From Micromonospora sp. PLK6-60 (lineage in GTDB: Bacteria > Actinomycetota > Actinomycetes > Mycobacteriales > Micromonosporaceae): a stretch of DNA of 64,000 nt. Location: NCBI RefSeq assembly GCF_019890675.1, contig NZ_JAIOAA010000010.1, forward strand, positions 124,001-188,000. Direction: 5' to 3'. The number at the start of each line of letters is the position of its first letter. The first letter of the stretch is position 1. Below are positions 17,945 through 26,599 of the stretch, piece by piece. The notes beneath the pieces were generated by a model that was not told where the DNA came from, did not search any database, and saw only the letters and a list, made by a program, of their open reading frames with translations. The translations under genes and the position numbers were made by a program.

Positions 17945-18691
17945 CTACAGCCGGAGCCGGGCCACCCGGTCGTAGGTGTCGGCCGGGTCCTCGCCACCGG
18001 TGAGGTCGACGTCCTCCACGACCTGCCCGTCGGCGAGTCGGATCAGCCGGTCGCAGCGGGCCGCGATGGCCCGTTCGTGGGTGGCGAGCAGGATCGTCAT
18101 GCCGTGCCGGTCGCGCAGGTCCAGCAGCAGGTCGAGGATCTGGGCGCCGGTGGTCGAGTCGAGGTTGCCGGTGGGCTCGTCGGCCAGCAGCAGCCGCGGC
18201 TCGCCCATCAACGCCCGGGCGATGGCCACCCGCTGCTGCTGGCCGCCGGAGAGCTGGGCGGGCAGGGCGCGTTCCCGGTCGGCCAGGCCGACCGCGGCCA
18301 GCAGTTCCCGGGCCCGGGTGGCGTGGTCGGCGCGCCCCCGGCGCGGCAGCACGGGCGCGATCACGTTGTCCAGCACGGTCAGCGCGGGCAGCAGGTGGTA
18401 GCGCTGGAAGACGAAGCCGATGCCCTGCCGGTAGCGGGCCAGCGCGGCCCGACGCAGCGCGGTGACCGCCACGTCGTCCACCGTCACCGTGCCCCGGTCG
18501 GCCTGCTCGATCGCACCGATCAGATGCAGCAGCGTGGACTTGCCGGAGCCGCTCGGCCCGGTCAGCGCGACCACCGACCCGGGCGCTATCTCCAGCGACA
18601 CATCGTCGACGGCGGTGAGCCGCTCGGCGCCGCTGCGGAACTGCCGGACCAGCCCGGCCACGCGGACCGCGCTGCCCGTGGTGGCGTCCAT
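17945..18691 (-). CDS. ABC transporter ATP-binding protein, LolD/MacB type
   Basis: A 248-residue ATPase: Walker A GPSGSGKST at about residues 45-53, Q-loop in the VFQRYHLLP segment, signature LSGGQQQRV and Walker B LLLADEPTGNLDS, then the H-loop LLATHE. The NLDS-containing Walker B and lengths fit the MacB/LolD/FtsE group serving FtsX-type permeases. ATG at 18691 preferred because GAGGAG is 5 nt upstream; a GTG at 18697 overlaps the upstream permease stop (GTGA) and is the alternative. It lies between two near-duplicate permeases and presumably energises both. Confidence 0.92.
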   Translation of the reverse strand: MDATTGSAVRVAGLVRQFRSGAERLTAVDDVSLEIAPGSVVALTGPSGSGKSTLLHLIGAIEQADRGTVTVDDVAVTALRRAALARYRQGIGFVFQRYHLLPALTVLDNVIAPVLPRRGRADHATRARELLAAVGLADRERALPAQLSGGQQQRVAIARALMGEPRLLLADEPTGNLDSTTGAQILDLLLDLRDRHGMTILLATHERAIAARCDRLIRLADGQVVEDVDLTGGEDPADTYDRVARLRL

Positions 18692-18693
18692 GG

Positions 18694-21522
18694 TCACTCC
18701 TCTGCCAGTAGTCGTGCGGTGGGAAGGCGGTGCAACAGCGCGGCCGGGACGACCGCCGCCAGGCAGGTGACCAGCACCCCCGCCGCGGCCACGGCGGCGG
18801 CCACCAGCACCAGCGCCGCCGGCAGCGCACCGACCAGCCAGGCCGCTCCGCCGAGGCCGAGCCCGGCGCCGGTCAACGCGCCCAGCAGGCCGAGCAGCAG
18901 CCCCTCGTAGCCGATCAGGCGGCCCAGCGCCGCGTCGGTCCAGCCGGTGGCCCGCAGCGTGGCCAGTTCGGCGGCCCGGTCCCGGATGTTCAGGTAGAGC
19001 ACGTCGGCCACCGCGGCGGCGCCGAGCAGCACGGTGGCCACCGCCGCCAGGGCGTCCGCGCCGCGCACGCTCAGCGACACCAGGTCGCCGAGCAGGCTGC
19101 CCACGATGGCGCCGCGGAAGGCGTACGCGGCGGCGGCCACCAGGGTCAGCGCGGCCACCCCGATGGCCAGCGCGCCCGCGCCGAGCAGCGTGCGGCCGGG
19201 GGTGCGGACCAGGTTCGCCAGGGCGAGGCCCGGCAGGGTGCGCGGCCGGCGTACCCAGCCGGCGGCGGCCACCGGCGGGCGCAGCGCGGCGGCCGGGTGG
19301 GCCCGGGCGGCCCGCAGCGCCGGCGCCAGCCCCGCGACCAGCGCCAGCAGCAGAGCCACCGGTACGGCCAGCAGCGCCCGCCGCCAGTCCACGTCGATGC
19401 CCAGGGCGGCGCCGAGCGGCACCGCGAGCCCCACCGAGAGCAGGCCGGCGGCCAGCCCTGTCACGGTGACCTCGCCGAGGATCAGCGCCCCGATCCGGCG
19501 GGCCGACCAGCCGAGACAGGCGAGCACCGCCAGCTCCGGCCGGCGGTCCCGCACGGCCGCGGAGACCGCGTTGCCGAGGAAGAGTACGCAGACCACCAGC
19601 ACCAGCACGAAGAGCACGGCGCTCTTGCGGTCCACCGCCCGGGTGATCACCGAGGCGACGCCGAGGGCGGACCAGTTCTCGGTCAGCCGCAGGTCGGGCC
19701 GGCCGAACGTGCCCGCCGGCAGTTCCACGGTCTGGGGGGCGGGGGAGGAGCCGAGGGTGATGTCCACGTCGAGGCCGGTGGCCCGGTTGATCTGCTCGGC
19801 GACCAGCCGGACCCGCTCGGCCGACCGTTCGCTGTAGCCGCCCACGTCGGCGACCCGGACCCGGATGGCGCTGATCGGCGCGGTGCGCTGCGGGCTGCTC
19901 CCGCCGTCGAGCAGCGTGGCCACGCTGGCCAGGTTGGTCAGCAGCAGGGGCGGCGCGGAGAGGTAACCGGCCGGGTTGCCACTCGGTTCCAGCGGTTTGC
20001 CGCCCAGCGCGGCGCGGCTGCGTTCGTCGGCGCCCTCGGCGCGCGGCGGCTCGTACGTCTCCAGTGGCACCTTGCCGACGTCGCTGAACCCCGTCAGCCG
20101 CTCCGGGTCGAAGACGCCCACCGCCGACCAGTGCCGGAACGGCGCGGTGTGCCCCTCGGTCAGCGCCAGCGGCCGGGCGGCCCGGGATCCCCGGTCGTCG
20201 GCGAGCCAGGGGCGGGGCAGCGGGTTGTAGATGAAGCGCTGGCCGTACACCTCGGGTGCGGCCGGCGGCTGCGGTTCGGGGCGCAGCGTGCCGTCGGGCA
20301 ACCGTTCGTACCGGACGTCGCCGGACTGCACCACCCGCTGCAACTGCCCGTTGCAGCAGCCGGTGTCACTGAGCCCCTCCTCGACCATCGCCCGGTGTCC
20401 CCGCGCCACGTCGGCCCGGCTTTCACCGGCGGGCACGCCCGTCCGGTCACCCAGCGTCCGGGCCAGGTCGAGCACCGAGATCTCGCCGGGGTTCACCCCC
20501 GGCAGCCGGCTGAGCCGGGCGGTCAGCGTCTCGTCGATGAACGGCCGCGCGGTGACCAGGACCGGGAACCCGTGGTTGACCGCCATGCCGCGCTTGACGA
20601 CCTCGACCGGGTCGTCGGCGCGCACCGGCCGGCCGGCGACCACCGCGTCGGCGAGGCCGACCAGGCGCTGCTCGGCGGGTGGGTCCACCGCCGCCAGCAG
20701 GAACGGCACGGTCACGCTGTACGCCATGACCAGCCGATCGGCGATCGTGCCGGCCCCGTCGTCGGCAGTGGCCAGGACATCCGGTCCGGCCTCGAACCTG
20801 CCGTCGGGTCGCAGTCGGACCGCCTCGACCCACCAGTCCTCGCGCTCCGAGTACGTCCCGCGGTCACCGAGCAACGCGTACCTCGGGTCGCAGATCGGCA
20901 CGGTCCGCCCGCCGGGCAGCACCTCGCGGGGGACCACGCCGCAGCCGTCCTCGATCGGGTAGGAGCGGCCGTCCGAGTAGCGCCAGCGGTCGCCGCCGGT
21001 CAGTTGGGTGCGGTCCGGGTGGACGAGCGGGTTCTTCGTCACGTACACGTAGCGGGGTTTGCCGGGGGCGGCGGACAGGCCGCGCTCGGCGCCGAAGACG
21101 GGATCGACCCGGATCACCTGGCGGACCAGCGACCGGTCCACCGCGTCGGTGAGGTCGATCGGGGCCGGCACGCCGGTGGTGGAGTGGCCCAGCATGGCGA
21201 TGGGCGCCGCGACGTCGACCCCGGCGATCGCCTCGACCTGCCGGTACTGATCGAGTGTGATGCCGCCGAAGAGGCCGGAGAGGTAGTTGGGCCGGACCAG
21301 ACCGCGTTCGGCCTCCAGCGGCGTGCGGGTGCCCGGTGGCCGGACCAGAATGTCGTACGCGGCGCGGGTGTTGCGCTCGACGGTGCCGGTGACGGCCAGC
21401 CGGGAGGTGGTGGTGGCGCCGGTCAGGACGACGAAACCGGTGGTGGCCACCAGCACGCCGACCAGCAGCGCCACCGACCGTCCAGCACGACCGCGAAGCT
21501 GCGCCCAGATGAACCGGAACAT
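18694..21522 (-). CDS. MacB/FtsX-type ABC transporter permease, copy 2
   Basis: A 942-residue paralogue of the permease at 15075-17900 with the same layout: one N-terminal helix (residues 16-34), a long extracytoplasmic domain, then two FtsX-type helix clusters in the last 310 residues. Conserved stretches such as GLVRPNYLS, DVAAPIAMLGHSTT and LGSSPAPQ are identical in the two, while middle parts of the external domain (about 160-470) diverge most. First gene of the minus-strand operon; its stop overlaps the ATPase start region. The strong similarity suggests a local duplication, possibly making a heterodimeric transporter. Confidence 0.85.
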   Translation of the reverse strand: MFRFIWAQLRGRAGRSVALLVGVLVATTGFVVLTGATTTSRLAVTGTVERNTRAAYDILVRPPGTRTPLEAERGLVRPNYLSGLFGGITLDQYRQVEAIAGVDVAAPIAMLGHSTTGVPAPIDLTDAVDRSLVRQVIRVDPVFGAERGLSAAPGKPRYVYVTKNPLVHPDRTQLTGGDRWRYSDGRSYPIEDGCGVVPREVLPGGRTVPICDPRYALLGDRGTYSEREDWWVEAVRLRPDGRFEAGPDVLATADDGAGTIADRLVMAYSVTVPFLLAAVDPPAEQRLVGLADAVVAGRPVRADDPVEVVKRGMAVNHGFPVLVTARPFIDETLTARLSRLPGVNPGEISVLDLARTLGDRTGVPAGESRADVARGHRAMVEEGLSDTGCCNGQLQRVVQSGDVRYERLPDGTLRPEPQPPAAPEVYGQRFIYNPLPRPWLADDRGSRAARPLALTEGHTAPFRHWSAVGVFDPERLTGFSDVGKVPLETYEPPRAEGADERSRAALGGKPLEPSGNPAGYLSAPPLLLTNLASVATLLDGGSSPQRTAPISAIRVRVADVGGYSERSAERVRLVAEQINRATGLDVDITLGSSPAPQTVELPAGTFGRPDLRLTENWSALGVASVITRAVDRKSAVLFVLVLVVCVLFLGNAVSAAVRDRRPELAVLACLGWSARRIGALILGEVTVTGLAAGLLSVGLAVPLGAALGIDVDWRRALLAVPVALLLALVAGLAPALRAARAHPAAALRPPVAAAGWVRRPRTLPGLALANLVRTPGRTLLGAGALAIGVAALTLVAAAAYAFRGAIVGSLLGDLVSLSVRGADALAAVATVLLGAAAVADVLYLNIRDRAAELATLRATGWTDAALGRLIGYEGLLLGLLGALTGAGLGLGGAAWLVGALPAALVLVAAAVAAAGVLVTCLAAVVPAALLHRLPTARLLAEE

Positions 21523-21561
21523 GTCGCGCCTCCCCGTGTGCTGTCCCCACTCTGGGCGATA

Positions 21562-21574
21562 CATTGTCACAATG
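21562..21574. promoter_or_regulatory. PadR-type operator between the permease operon and the regulator
   Basis: Perfect palindrome CATTGT-C-ACAATG in the divergent intergenic space, 40 nt from the permease ATG and 46 nt from the PadR GTG. PadR regulators bind short palindromes of this ATGT...ACAT kind, so it may control both directions. Confidence 0.55.
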
Positions 21575-21620
21575 CAAGGCCCGTCGCGGGCCCTGTTCCG
21601 GAACCGGATCGGAGGAGACG

Positions 21621-22229
21621 GTGGCGATCCAGCACGCGGTCCTGGCCCTGTTGGCGCGCGGCCCGAGCTACGGGTACGAGCTCAAGGGCGCCTTCGAGAC
21701 GGCGGTCGGGCCGCAGTGGGGGCCGCTGAACATCGGGCACCTCTACCAGATCCTCGACCGGCTCTCCCGGGACGGCCTGGTCGTCGCCGAGCGGCATCCG
21801 CAGGCGGTCAAGCCCGACCGGGTGGTCTACGAGATCACCGCCGACGGCCGGTCCGAACTGGACCGCTGGCTCGCCGAGCCCAGCCCGCGCAGCGGCGGCT
21901 TCCGGGACGACTTCTTCCTCAAGGTCACCGCGGCGGCCCGCTCCGGCGCGCCGGAGACCGTCCGGGCCGTGCTCGGCAACCAGCGTGGTCACCTGATGCG
22001 CGAGCTGCGCAACCTCGACGGGCTGCGGCGCCGGGCCGACGCTCCGGTGGTCCGGCTGCTGCTGTCGGCGGCCACCCGGCACGTGGAGGCCGACCTGGCC
22101 TTCGTCGACGACGCGGAGGCGGCCCTGCTCGCCGACGGCGGCGCGACGCTGGCCACCCTGGCGGGCCAGCCGAGCACCGGCGGCACCGGTCGGCCGGCCG
22201 ACCCGGGCTCGGCCCGCGCGGCCGGCTGA
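21621..22229 (+). CDS. PadR-family transcriptional regulator
   Basis: A 202-residue regulator. The N-terminal winged helix (residues 1-90) carries the PadR hallmarks AVLALLARGPSYGYELK, GHLYQILDRLSRDGLV and the wing VYEITADGRSELDRWL. The C-terminal part is the helical PadR_C-type dimer and ligand domain. GTG start is set by GGAGGAG 4-5 nt upstream. Divergent from the ABC permease operon across about 100 nt containing a palindromic operator, it most likely represses that operon. Confidence 0.88.
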   Translation: MAIQHAVLALLARGPSYGYELKGAFETAVGPQWGPLNIGHLYQILDRLSRDGLVVAERHPQAVKPDRVVYEITADGRSELDRWLAEPSPRSGGFRDDFFLKVTAAARSGAPETVRAVLGNQRGHLMRELRNLDGLRRRADAPVVRLLLSAATRHVEADLAFVDDAEAALLADGGATLATLAGQPSTGGTGRPADPGSARAAG

Positions 22230-22277
22230 CGGCCGGGCCCGGTGGGGGTCAGCGCCGGAATCGGGCCGCCCGGCCGG

Positions 22278-23471
22278 TCACCCGTCCTCGCCCAGCCGGC
22301 GCAGCCGGGCACCCGCCTCGGCCAGCACCTCGGGTCGCTTGCAGAAGGCGAACCGGACCAGCCGCCGGCCCGCCTCGACGTCGTCGTAGAAGACCTGGGT
22401 CGGCACGGCCACCACGCCGCACCGCTGCGGCAGCGACCGGCAGAACTCGATCCCGTCGCGCCCGCCGAGCGGGGTGACGTCGGCGGTGACGAAGTAGGTG
22501 CCGTCCGGGCTGAACACCTCGAACCCGGCCGCGCGCAGCGCGGCGCCGAGCTGGTCGCGTCGGGCCTGCATGCCGTCGCGGAACCCGGTGAAGTAGTCGT
22601 CCGGCAGGGCCAGCGCCACCGCCACCGCCGGTTGCAGCGGCGCGGCGTTGACGAAGGTGAGGAACTGCTTCACCCGCAGCACGGCCGAGACCAGCGGCGC
22701 GGGTCCGCTCGCCCAGCCGACCTTCCAGCCGGTGCAGGAGAACGTCTTGCCGGCCGAGGAGATCCGCAGGGTCCGCTCCCGCATGCCGGGCAGCGTGGCC
22801 AGCGGCACGTGCGGCGCCGCCGCGTCGGTGAAGACCAGGTGTTCGTAGACCTCGTCGGTGACCGCGTAGGCGTCGTACTCCTGACAGAGCTCGGCGACCA
22901 GGGCCAGCTCGCCGGCGGTGAAGACCTTGCCGGTGGGATTGTGCGGGGAGTTGAGCAGCACCAGCCGGGTCCGTGGCCCGAAGGCGGCGCGCAGCTCCGC
23001 CGGGTCGACCGCGTACCGGCCGTCGGCGCCGGGACGCAGCGTCACCGGCCGCCGGACCGCGCCGGCCAGGGCGATCGAGGCGGCGTACGAGTCGTAGTAC
23101 GGCTCGAAGCAGACGACCTCGTCGCCCGGCTCGCAGAGGGCGAGGATGCTGGCCGCGACCGCCTCGGTGGCGCCGGCGGTGACCACGATCTCGCCGTCGG
23201 GGTCGTACGTCAGCCCCCAGAAGCGGTCCTGGTGCGCCGCGATGGCCGCGCGCAGCTCGGGCACGCCGGGGCCCGGAGGATACTGGTTGCGCCCGCCGCG
23301 CAGCGCCTCGGCGGCCGCGGCGAGCATCTCCGGCGGGCCGTCGGTGTCCGGAAAGCCCTGGCCGAGGTTGACCGCGCCGGTGCGCACCGCGAGCGCGGAC
23401 ATCTCGGCGAAGATGGTCGTCCCGAACGGCCGCATCCGGGCCACCAGCGGATCGACATTCGCGGTCGTCAC
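22278..23471 (-). CDS. PLP-dependent aminotransferase (class I/II, kynurenine aminotransferase-like)
   Basis: A 397-residue fold-type I aminotransferase. Visible features: NLGQGFPDTDGPPEM near the N-terminus, YPPGPGVPELR, the substrate/PLP segment LLNSPHNPTGKVF near 170, DEVYEHLVF near 205 and the PLP-lysine loop SSAGKTFSCTGWKVGW near 235-250. The pattern is that of the YbdL/KAT-like branch also annotated as DapC-type. GTG start; the upstream MmpS-like gene ends 5 nt before it, so they share a transcript. The amino donor and acceptor are not predictable. Confidence 0.85.
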   Translation of the reverse strand: MTTANVDPLVARMRPFGTTIFAEMSALAVRTGAVNLGQGFPDTDGPPEMLAAAAEALRGGRNQYPPGPGVPELRAAIAAHQDRFWGLTYDPDGEIVVTAGATEAVAASILALCEPGDEVVCFEPYYDSYAASIALAGAVRRPVTLRPGADGRYAVDPAELRAAFGPRTRLVLLNSPHNPTGKVFTAGELALVAELCQEYDAYAVTDEVYEHLVFTDAAAPHVPLATLPGMRERTLRISSAGKTFSCTGWKVGWASGPAPLVSAVLRVKQFLTFVNAAPLQPAVAVALALPDDYFTGFRDGMQARRDQLGAALRAAGFEVFSPDGTYFVTADVTPLGGRDGIEFCRSLPQRCGVVAVPTQVFYDDVEAGRRLVRFAFCKRPEVLAEAGARLRRLGEDG

Positions 23472-23476
23472 GCCGG

Positions 23477-24079
23477 TCAGCCTACGCTCGCCGCTCCGCC
23501 GGCCACCCGGGCGCTGCAGTCGGCGACCGGTACCGCGCCGGCGGCGGAGTTGCGCGCCCGTTCCACCCCGTCCACCAGCAGCCGGCACTGGATGCCGCCG
23601 TTGCCGCGCTGCCGGCTGGCGAGCAGGTTGACGGTCGTGCCGGGCGCGGCGCGCAGCTCGGCGCGCCACGGCAGCCGGCCGGCCTCCACGGTTTCCGGCG
23701 CCCGACCCTCCACCCAGTACGTGACGCTGACCGGTCCGTCGCCGGTCACCTCGTAGACCACCCGGTGCGCGCCGGCCGACTCGTTCGGCGTCGGGGTGAG
23801 CACACCGGTCAGGTCGCCCGGCCGGGGCGACGCGCTCTGCGCCGCGGGTGCCGTGCGGTCCGGCTCCGGGGTGGTCCACACGCCCTGCCGGTGCAGGACG
23901 GTGGCCAGCACGACGGCCGCCGCGACCAGGGCGGCCAGCCCGCGCAACGCCCGGCGGGCCGACGGCCGGCGCGGCGTGCCGAACGGGTGCTCCGACAGCC
24001 GGCCGCCCAGGTCGGCCCACGGGTCCCGGGGGTCCTCCGCCGGGCCTCGGCGGGACGGTGGCGGGGTGGGGTCGGACAT
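23477..24079 (-). CDS. MmpS-family-like single-pass membrane protein
   Basis: A 200-residue protein: Pro/Arg-rich cytoplasmic N-terminus (about 1-40), one membrane helix (ALRGLAALVAAAVVLATVL, about 44-62), then an external beta-rich domain with VVYEVTGDGPVSVTYWVEG and two cysteines (CRLL and DCSA). This resembles the MmpS transport-accessory domain of actinobacteria, which elsewhere partners RND transporters; none is nearby. ATG at 24079 chosen because GGAAGG lies 7-8 nt upstream. Confidence 0.65.
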   Translation of the reverse strand: MSDPTPPPSRRGPAEDPRDPWADLGGRLSEHPFGTPRRPSARRALRGLAALVAAAVVLATVLHRQGVWTTPEPDRTAPAAQSASPRPGDLTGVLTPTPNESAGAHRVVYEVTGDGPVSVTYWVEGRAPETVEAGRLPWRAELRAAPGTTVNLLASRQRGNGGIQCRLLVDGVERARNSAAGAVPVADCSARVAGGAASVG

Positions 24080-24267
24080 CAAGTCGCCTTCCGGGCTTGC
24101 TGGCGGATCCGCGACATCCTGCCAAATCCTACCGCCGACGGTCGACCCCGTGCCGGCGGTGGTTTGTCCCCCGGAGGACCCGGCTCGGCCCAATCGCTCA
24201 AATCTGATGCTCGAAAACCCGCCTTACGAGCACCCTAGATGAGCGAAACTCGGCTAGGCTCGCCTTC

Positions 24268-26181
24268 ATGTGTGGAATCGTGGGTTACGCCGGCGCGCGC
24301 CCGGCGCTGGGCATCGTGCTCGACGGGTTGCGGCGGCTCGAATACCGGGGCTACGACTCGGCCGGTGTGGCGGTCGTCTGCGACGGCGTGCTGCTGACCG
24401 AGAAGAAGGCCGGCCGGCTGGCCAACCTGGAGAAGGTGCTGGCCGAGCGGGCCGCGGCCGACCCCGAGTCGTGCGCCGCCAGCCCGATCAACATCGGCGA
24501 CGGCACCACCGGCATCGGGCACACCCGCTGGGCCACCCACGGCGGACCCACCGACCGCAACGCCCACCCGCACGTCGCCCCGGACGGCCGCACCGCCGTC
24601 ATCCACAACGGCATCATCGAGAACTTCGCCACGCTCCGCGCCGAGCTGGAGGCGGACGGCGTCGAGTTCACCAGCGACACCGACACCGAGTGCGCGGCCC
24701 ACCTGCTCGCCCGGGCGCTGGCCGACCTGCGCGCGGCCGGCGAGGCCGACGGCCCGCACCTGCTCTCCGCCGCGATGCGGGTGGTCTGCCAGCGGCTGGC
24801 GGGCGCGTTCACGCTGCTCGCCGTCGACGCCGGCATCCCCGGCGCGGTGGTCGGCGCCCGACGCAACTCACCCCTGGTGGTCGGCCGGGGCGACGGGGAG
24901 AACTACCTGGCCAGCGACGTGTCCGCGTTCATCGAGCACACCCGGGACGCGGTCGAGCTGGGCCAGGACCAGATCGTGCTGATCACTCCGGACCACATCG
25001 AGATCACCGATTTCGCCGGTCTGCCCGCCGCCGGCAAGGACTTCCACATCGACTGGGACGCCTCGGCCGCCGAGAAGGGCGGCTACGACTGGTTCATGCT
25101 CAAGGAGATCGAGGAGCAGCCGCAGGCGGTCGCCGACACCCTGCTCGGCCGGCTCACCTCCACCGGTGAGATCGCCCTCGACGAGGTCCGGCTCAGCGAC
25201 GAGGACCTGCGCGACATCGACAAGATCTTCATCGTCGCCTGCGGCACCGCCTACCACTCCGGCCTGGTCGCCAAGTACGCCATCGAGCACTGGACCCGGA
25301 TCCCCTGCGAGGTGGAGCTGGCCAGCGAGTTCCGCTACCGCGACCCGGTGCTCGACCGGTCCACCCTGATCGTGGTGATCTCGCAGTCCGGCGAGACGAT
25401 GGACACGCTGATGGCGCTGCGCCACGCCAAGGAGCAGAAGGCCCGGGTGCTGGCCGTCTGCAACACCAACGGCTCGACCATCCCGCGCGAGTCCGACGCG
25501 GTGCTCTACACCCACGGCGGCCCGGAGATCGCGGTCGCCTCGACCAAGGCGTTCCTCACCCAGCTCGTCGCGTGCTATCTGATCGGCCTGCACCTGGCCC
25601 AGGTGCGCGGGATCAAGTTCGCCGACGAGGTGGGCGCGGTGGTCGCCCAGCTCCAGGAGATGCCGGGCAAGTTGCGCGAGCTGCTCAGCCGGATGGCGCC
25701 GGTCCGCGAGCTCGCCCGCGAACTGCACGCCGAGCCGACCGTGCTCTTCATCGGCCGGCACGTCGGCTATCCGGTGGCCCTGGAGGGCGCGCTCAAGCTC
25801 AAGGAGCTGGCGTACATGCACGCCGAGGGCTTCGCCGCCGGCGAGCTGAAGCACGGCCCGATCGCGCTGATCGACAAGGGCACGCCGGTGATCTGCGTCG
25901 TGCCGTCCCCGGTCGGCCGGGGCATGCTGCACGACAAGGTGGTCTCCAACATCCAGGAGGTCCGGGCCCGGGGCGCCCGCACCATCGTGATCGCGGAGGA
26001 GGGGGACGAGGCCGTGGTCCGGTACGCCGACCACCTGATCTCCGTGCCGCGTACCCCGACGCTGCTCGCCCCACTGGTCACCACCGTGCCCTTGCAGGTG
26101 CTGGCCGCCGAGATCGCCGCCGCCCGCGGCCACGACGTGGACCAGCCCCGCAACCTGGCCAAGTCGGTGACCGTCGAGTAG
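24268..26181 (+). CDS. glmS: Glutamine--fructose-6-phosphate aminotransferase (isomerising)
   Basis: A 637-residue enzyme making glucosamine-6-phosphate. The mature N-terminal Cys follows Met directly (MCGIVGYAGARPA), as required for the Ntn glutaminase. RRLEYRGYDSAGVAV and the GHTRWATHG motif follow. Two SIS domains occupy about 300-620 (ACGTAYHSG, SQSGETMDTL), and the C-terminus ends NLAKSVTVE as in GlmS proteins. A TAGGCT box ends 7 nt before the ATG and no Shine-Dalgarno is seen, so translation may be leaderless. No glmS ribozyme precedes it. Confidence 0.97.
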   Translation: MCGIVGYAGARPALGIVLDGLRRLEYRGYDSAGVAVVCDGVLLTEKKAGRLANLEKVLAERAAADPESCAASPINIGDGTTGIGHTRWATHGGPTDRNAHPHVAPDGRTAVIHNGIIENFATLRAELEADGVEFTSDTDTECAAHLLARALADLRAAGEADGPHLLSAAMRVVCQRLAGAFTLLAVDAGIPGAVVGARRNSPLVVGRGDGENYLASDVSAFIEHTRDAVELGQDQIVLITPDHIEITDFAGLPAAGKDFHIDWDASAAEKGGYDWFMLKEIEEQPQAVADTLLGRLTSTGEIALDEVRLSDEDLRDIDKIFIVACGTAYHSGLVAKYAIEHWTRIPCEVELASEFRYRDPVLDRSTLIVVISQSGETMDTLMALRHAKEQKARVLAVCNTNGSTIPRESDAVLYTHGGPEIAVASTKAFLTQLVACYLIGLHLAQVRGIKFADEVGAVVAQLQEMPGKLRELLSRMAPVRELARELHAEPTVLFIGRHVGYPVALEGALKLKELAYMHAEGFAAGELKHGPIALIDKGTPVICVVPSPVGRGMLHDKVVSNIQEVRARGARTIVIAEEGDEAVVRYADHLISVPRTPTLLAPLVTTVPLQVLAAEIAAARGHDVDQPRNLAKSVTVE

Positions 26182-26212
26182 CCGCCCTGGGCCGCCTGCC
26201 CGCCGGGCGGGA

Positions 26213-26578
26213 CCGACCTGCCGCATCCCGCGCCGTCCCCGTCGGGAGTGGGGCCGACCTGCCGCATCCTGCGCCGTCGGTGTCGGGAGCGGGGCCGGGC
26301 CGACTGCCGCGTCCCGCGCTGTCGAGGTCGGGGTTGGACCGACTTGCCGCGTCTCGCGCGGTCCGGCCCGTAGATGGGGCCGACTTGCCGCGTTCTGCGC
26401 TGTCGGGGGCGGGGGTGGGGCCGCTCGCCGCGCCCCTGCGTCGTCCGGTCGGGGGCCGACTTGCCGCGTCCCGCGCCGTCCGCGTCGGGGGTGGGGCCGA
26501 CTTGCCGCATCCCGCGCCGTCCCCGTCGGGGATGGGGCCGACTTGCCGCATCCCGCGCCGTCGGGGTCGGGGGGCCTG
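26213..26578. repeat. Array of nine 41-bp direct repeats in the glmS 3' intergenic region
   Basis: The 418-nt space between glmS and the convergent hydrolase gene holds nine degenerate copies of a unit beginning CCGACTTGCCGCATCCCGCG and ending in a G-rich GTCGGGGGTGGGG. Copies start at 26213, 26254, 26300, 26339, 26380, 26421, 26456, 26497 and 26538, so the period is 41 nt in most cases and 35-46 in the others. The last copies (26456 onward) are nearly identical. The unit is not a multiple of three and no frame stays open with a plausible protein. No spacers, so not CRISPR. Confidence 0.85.
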
Positions 26579-26599
26579 CGGGGGGGGGGCGGGAGGCGG

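Noticed and set aside
24080..24267. glmS ribozyme
   Set aside because: The leader appears to be absent or a few bases long (TAGGCT box 7 nt before ATG), and none of the ribozyme core is recognisable.
26078..26551. Minus-strand frame through the 41-bp repeats giving a repetitive Arg/Pro/Asp protein
   Set aside because: The 41-nt period changes frame at each unit, the frame runs into glmS antisense, and no start signal is present.
26213..26578. Possible CRISPR array
   Set aside because: Repeats are contiguous and degenerate, with no unique spacers, and there are no cas genes in the window.
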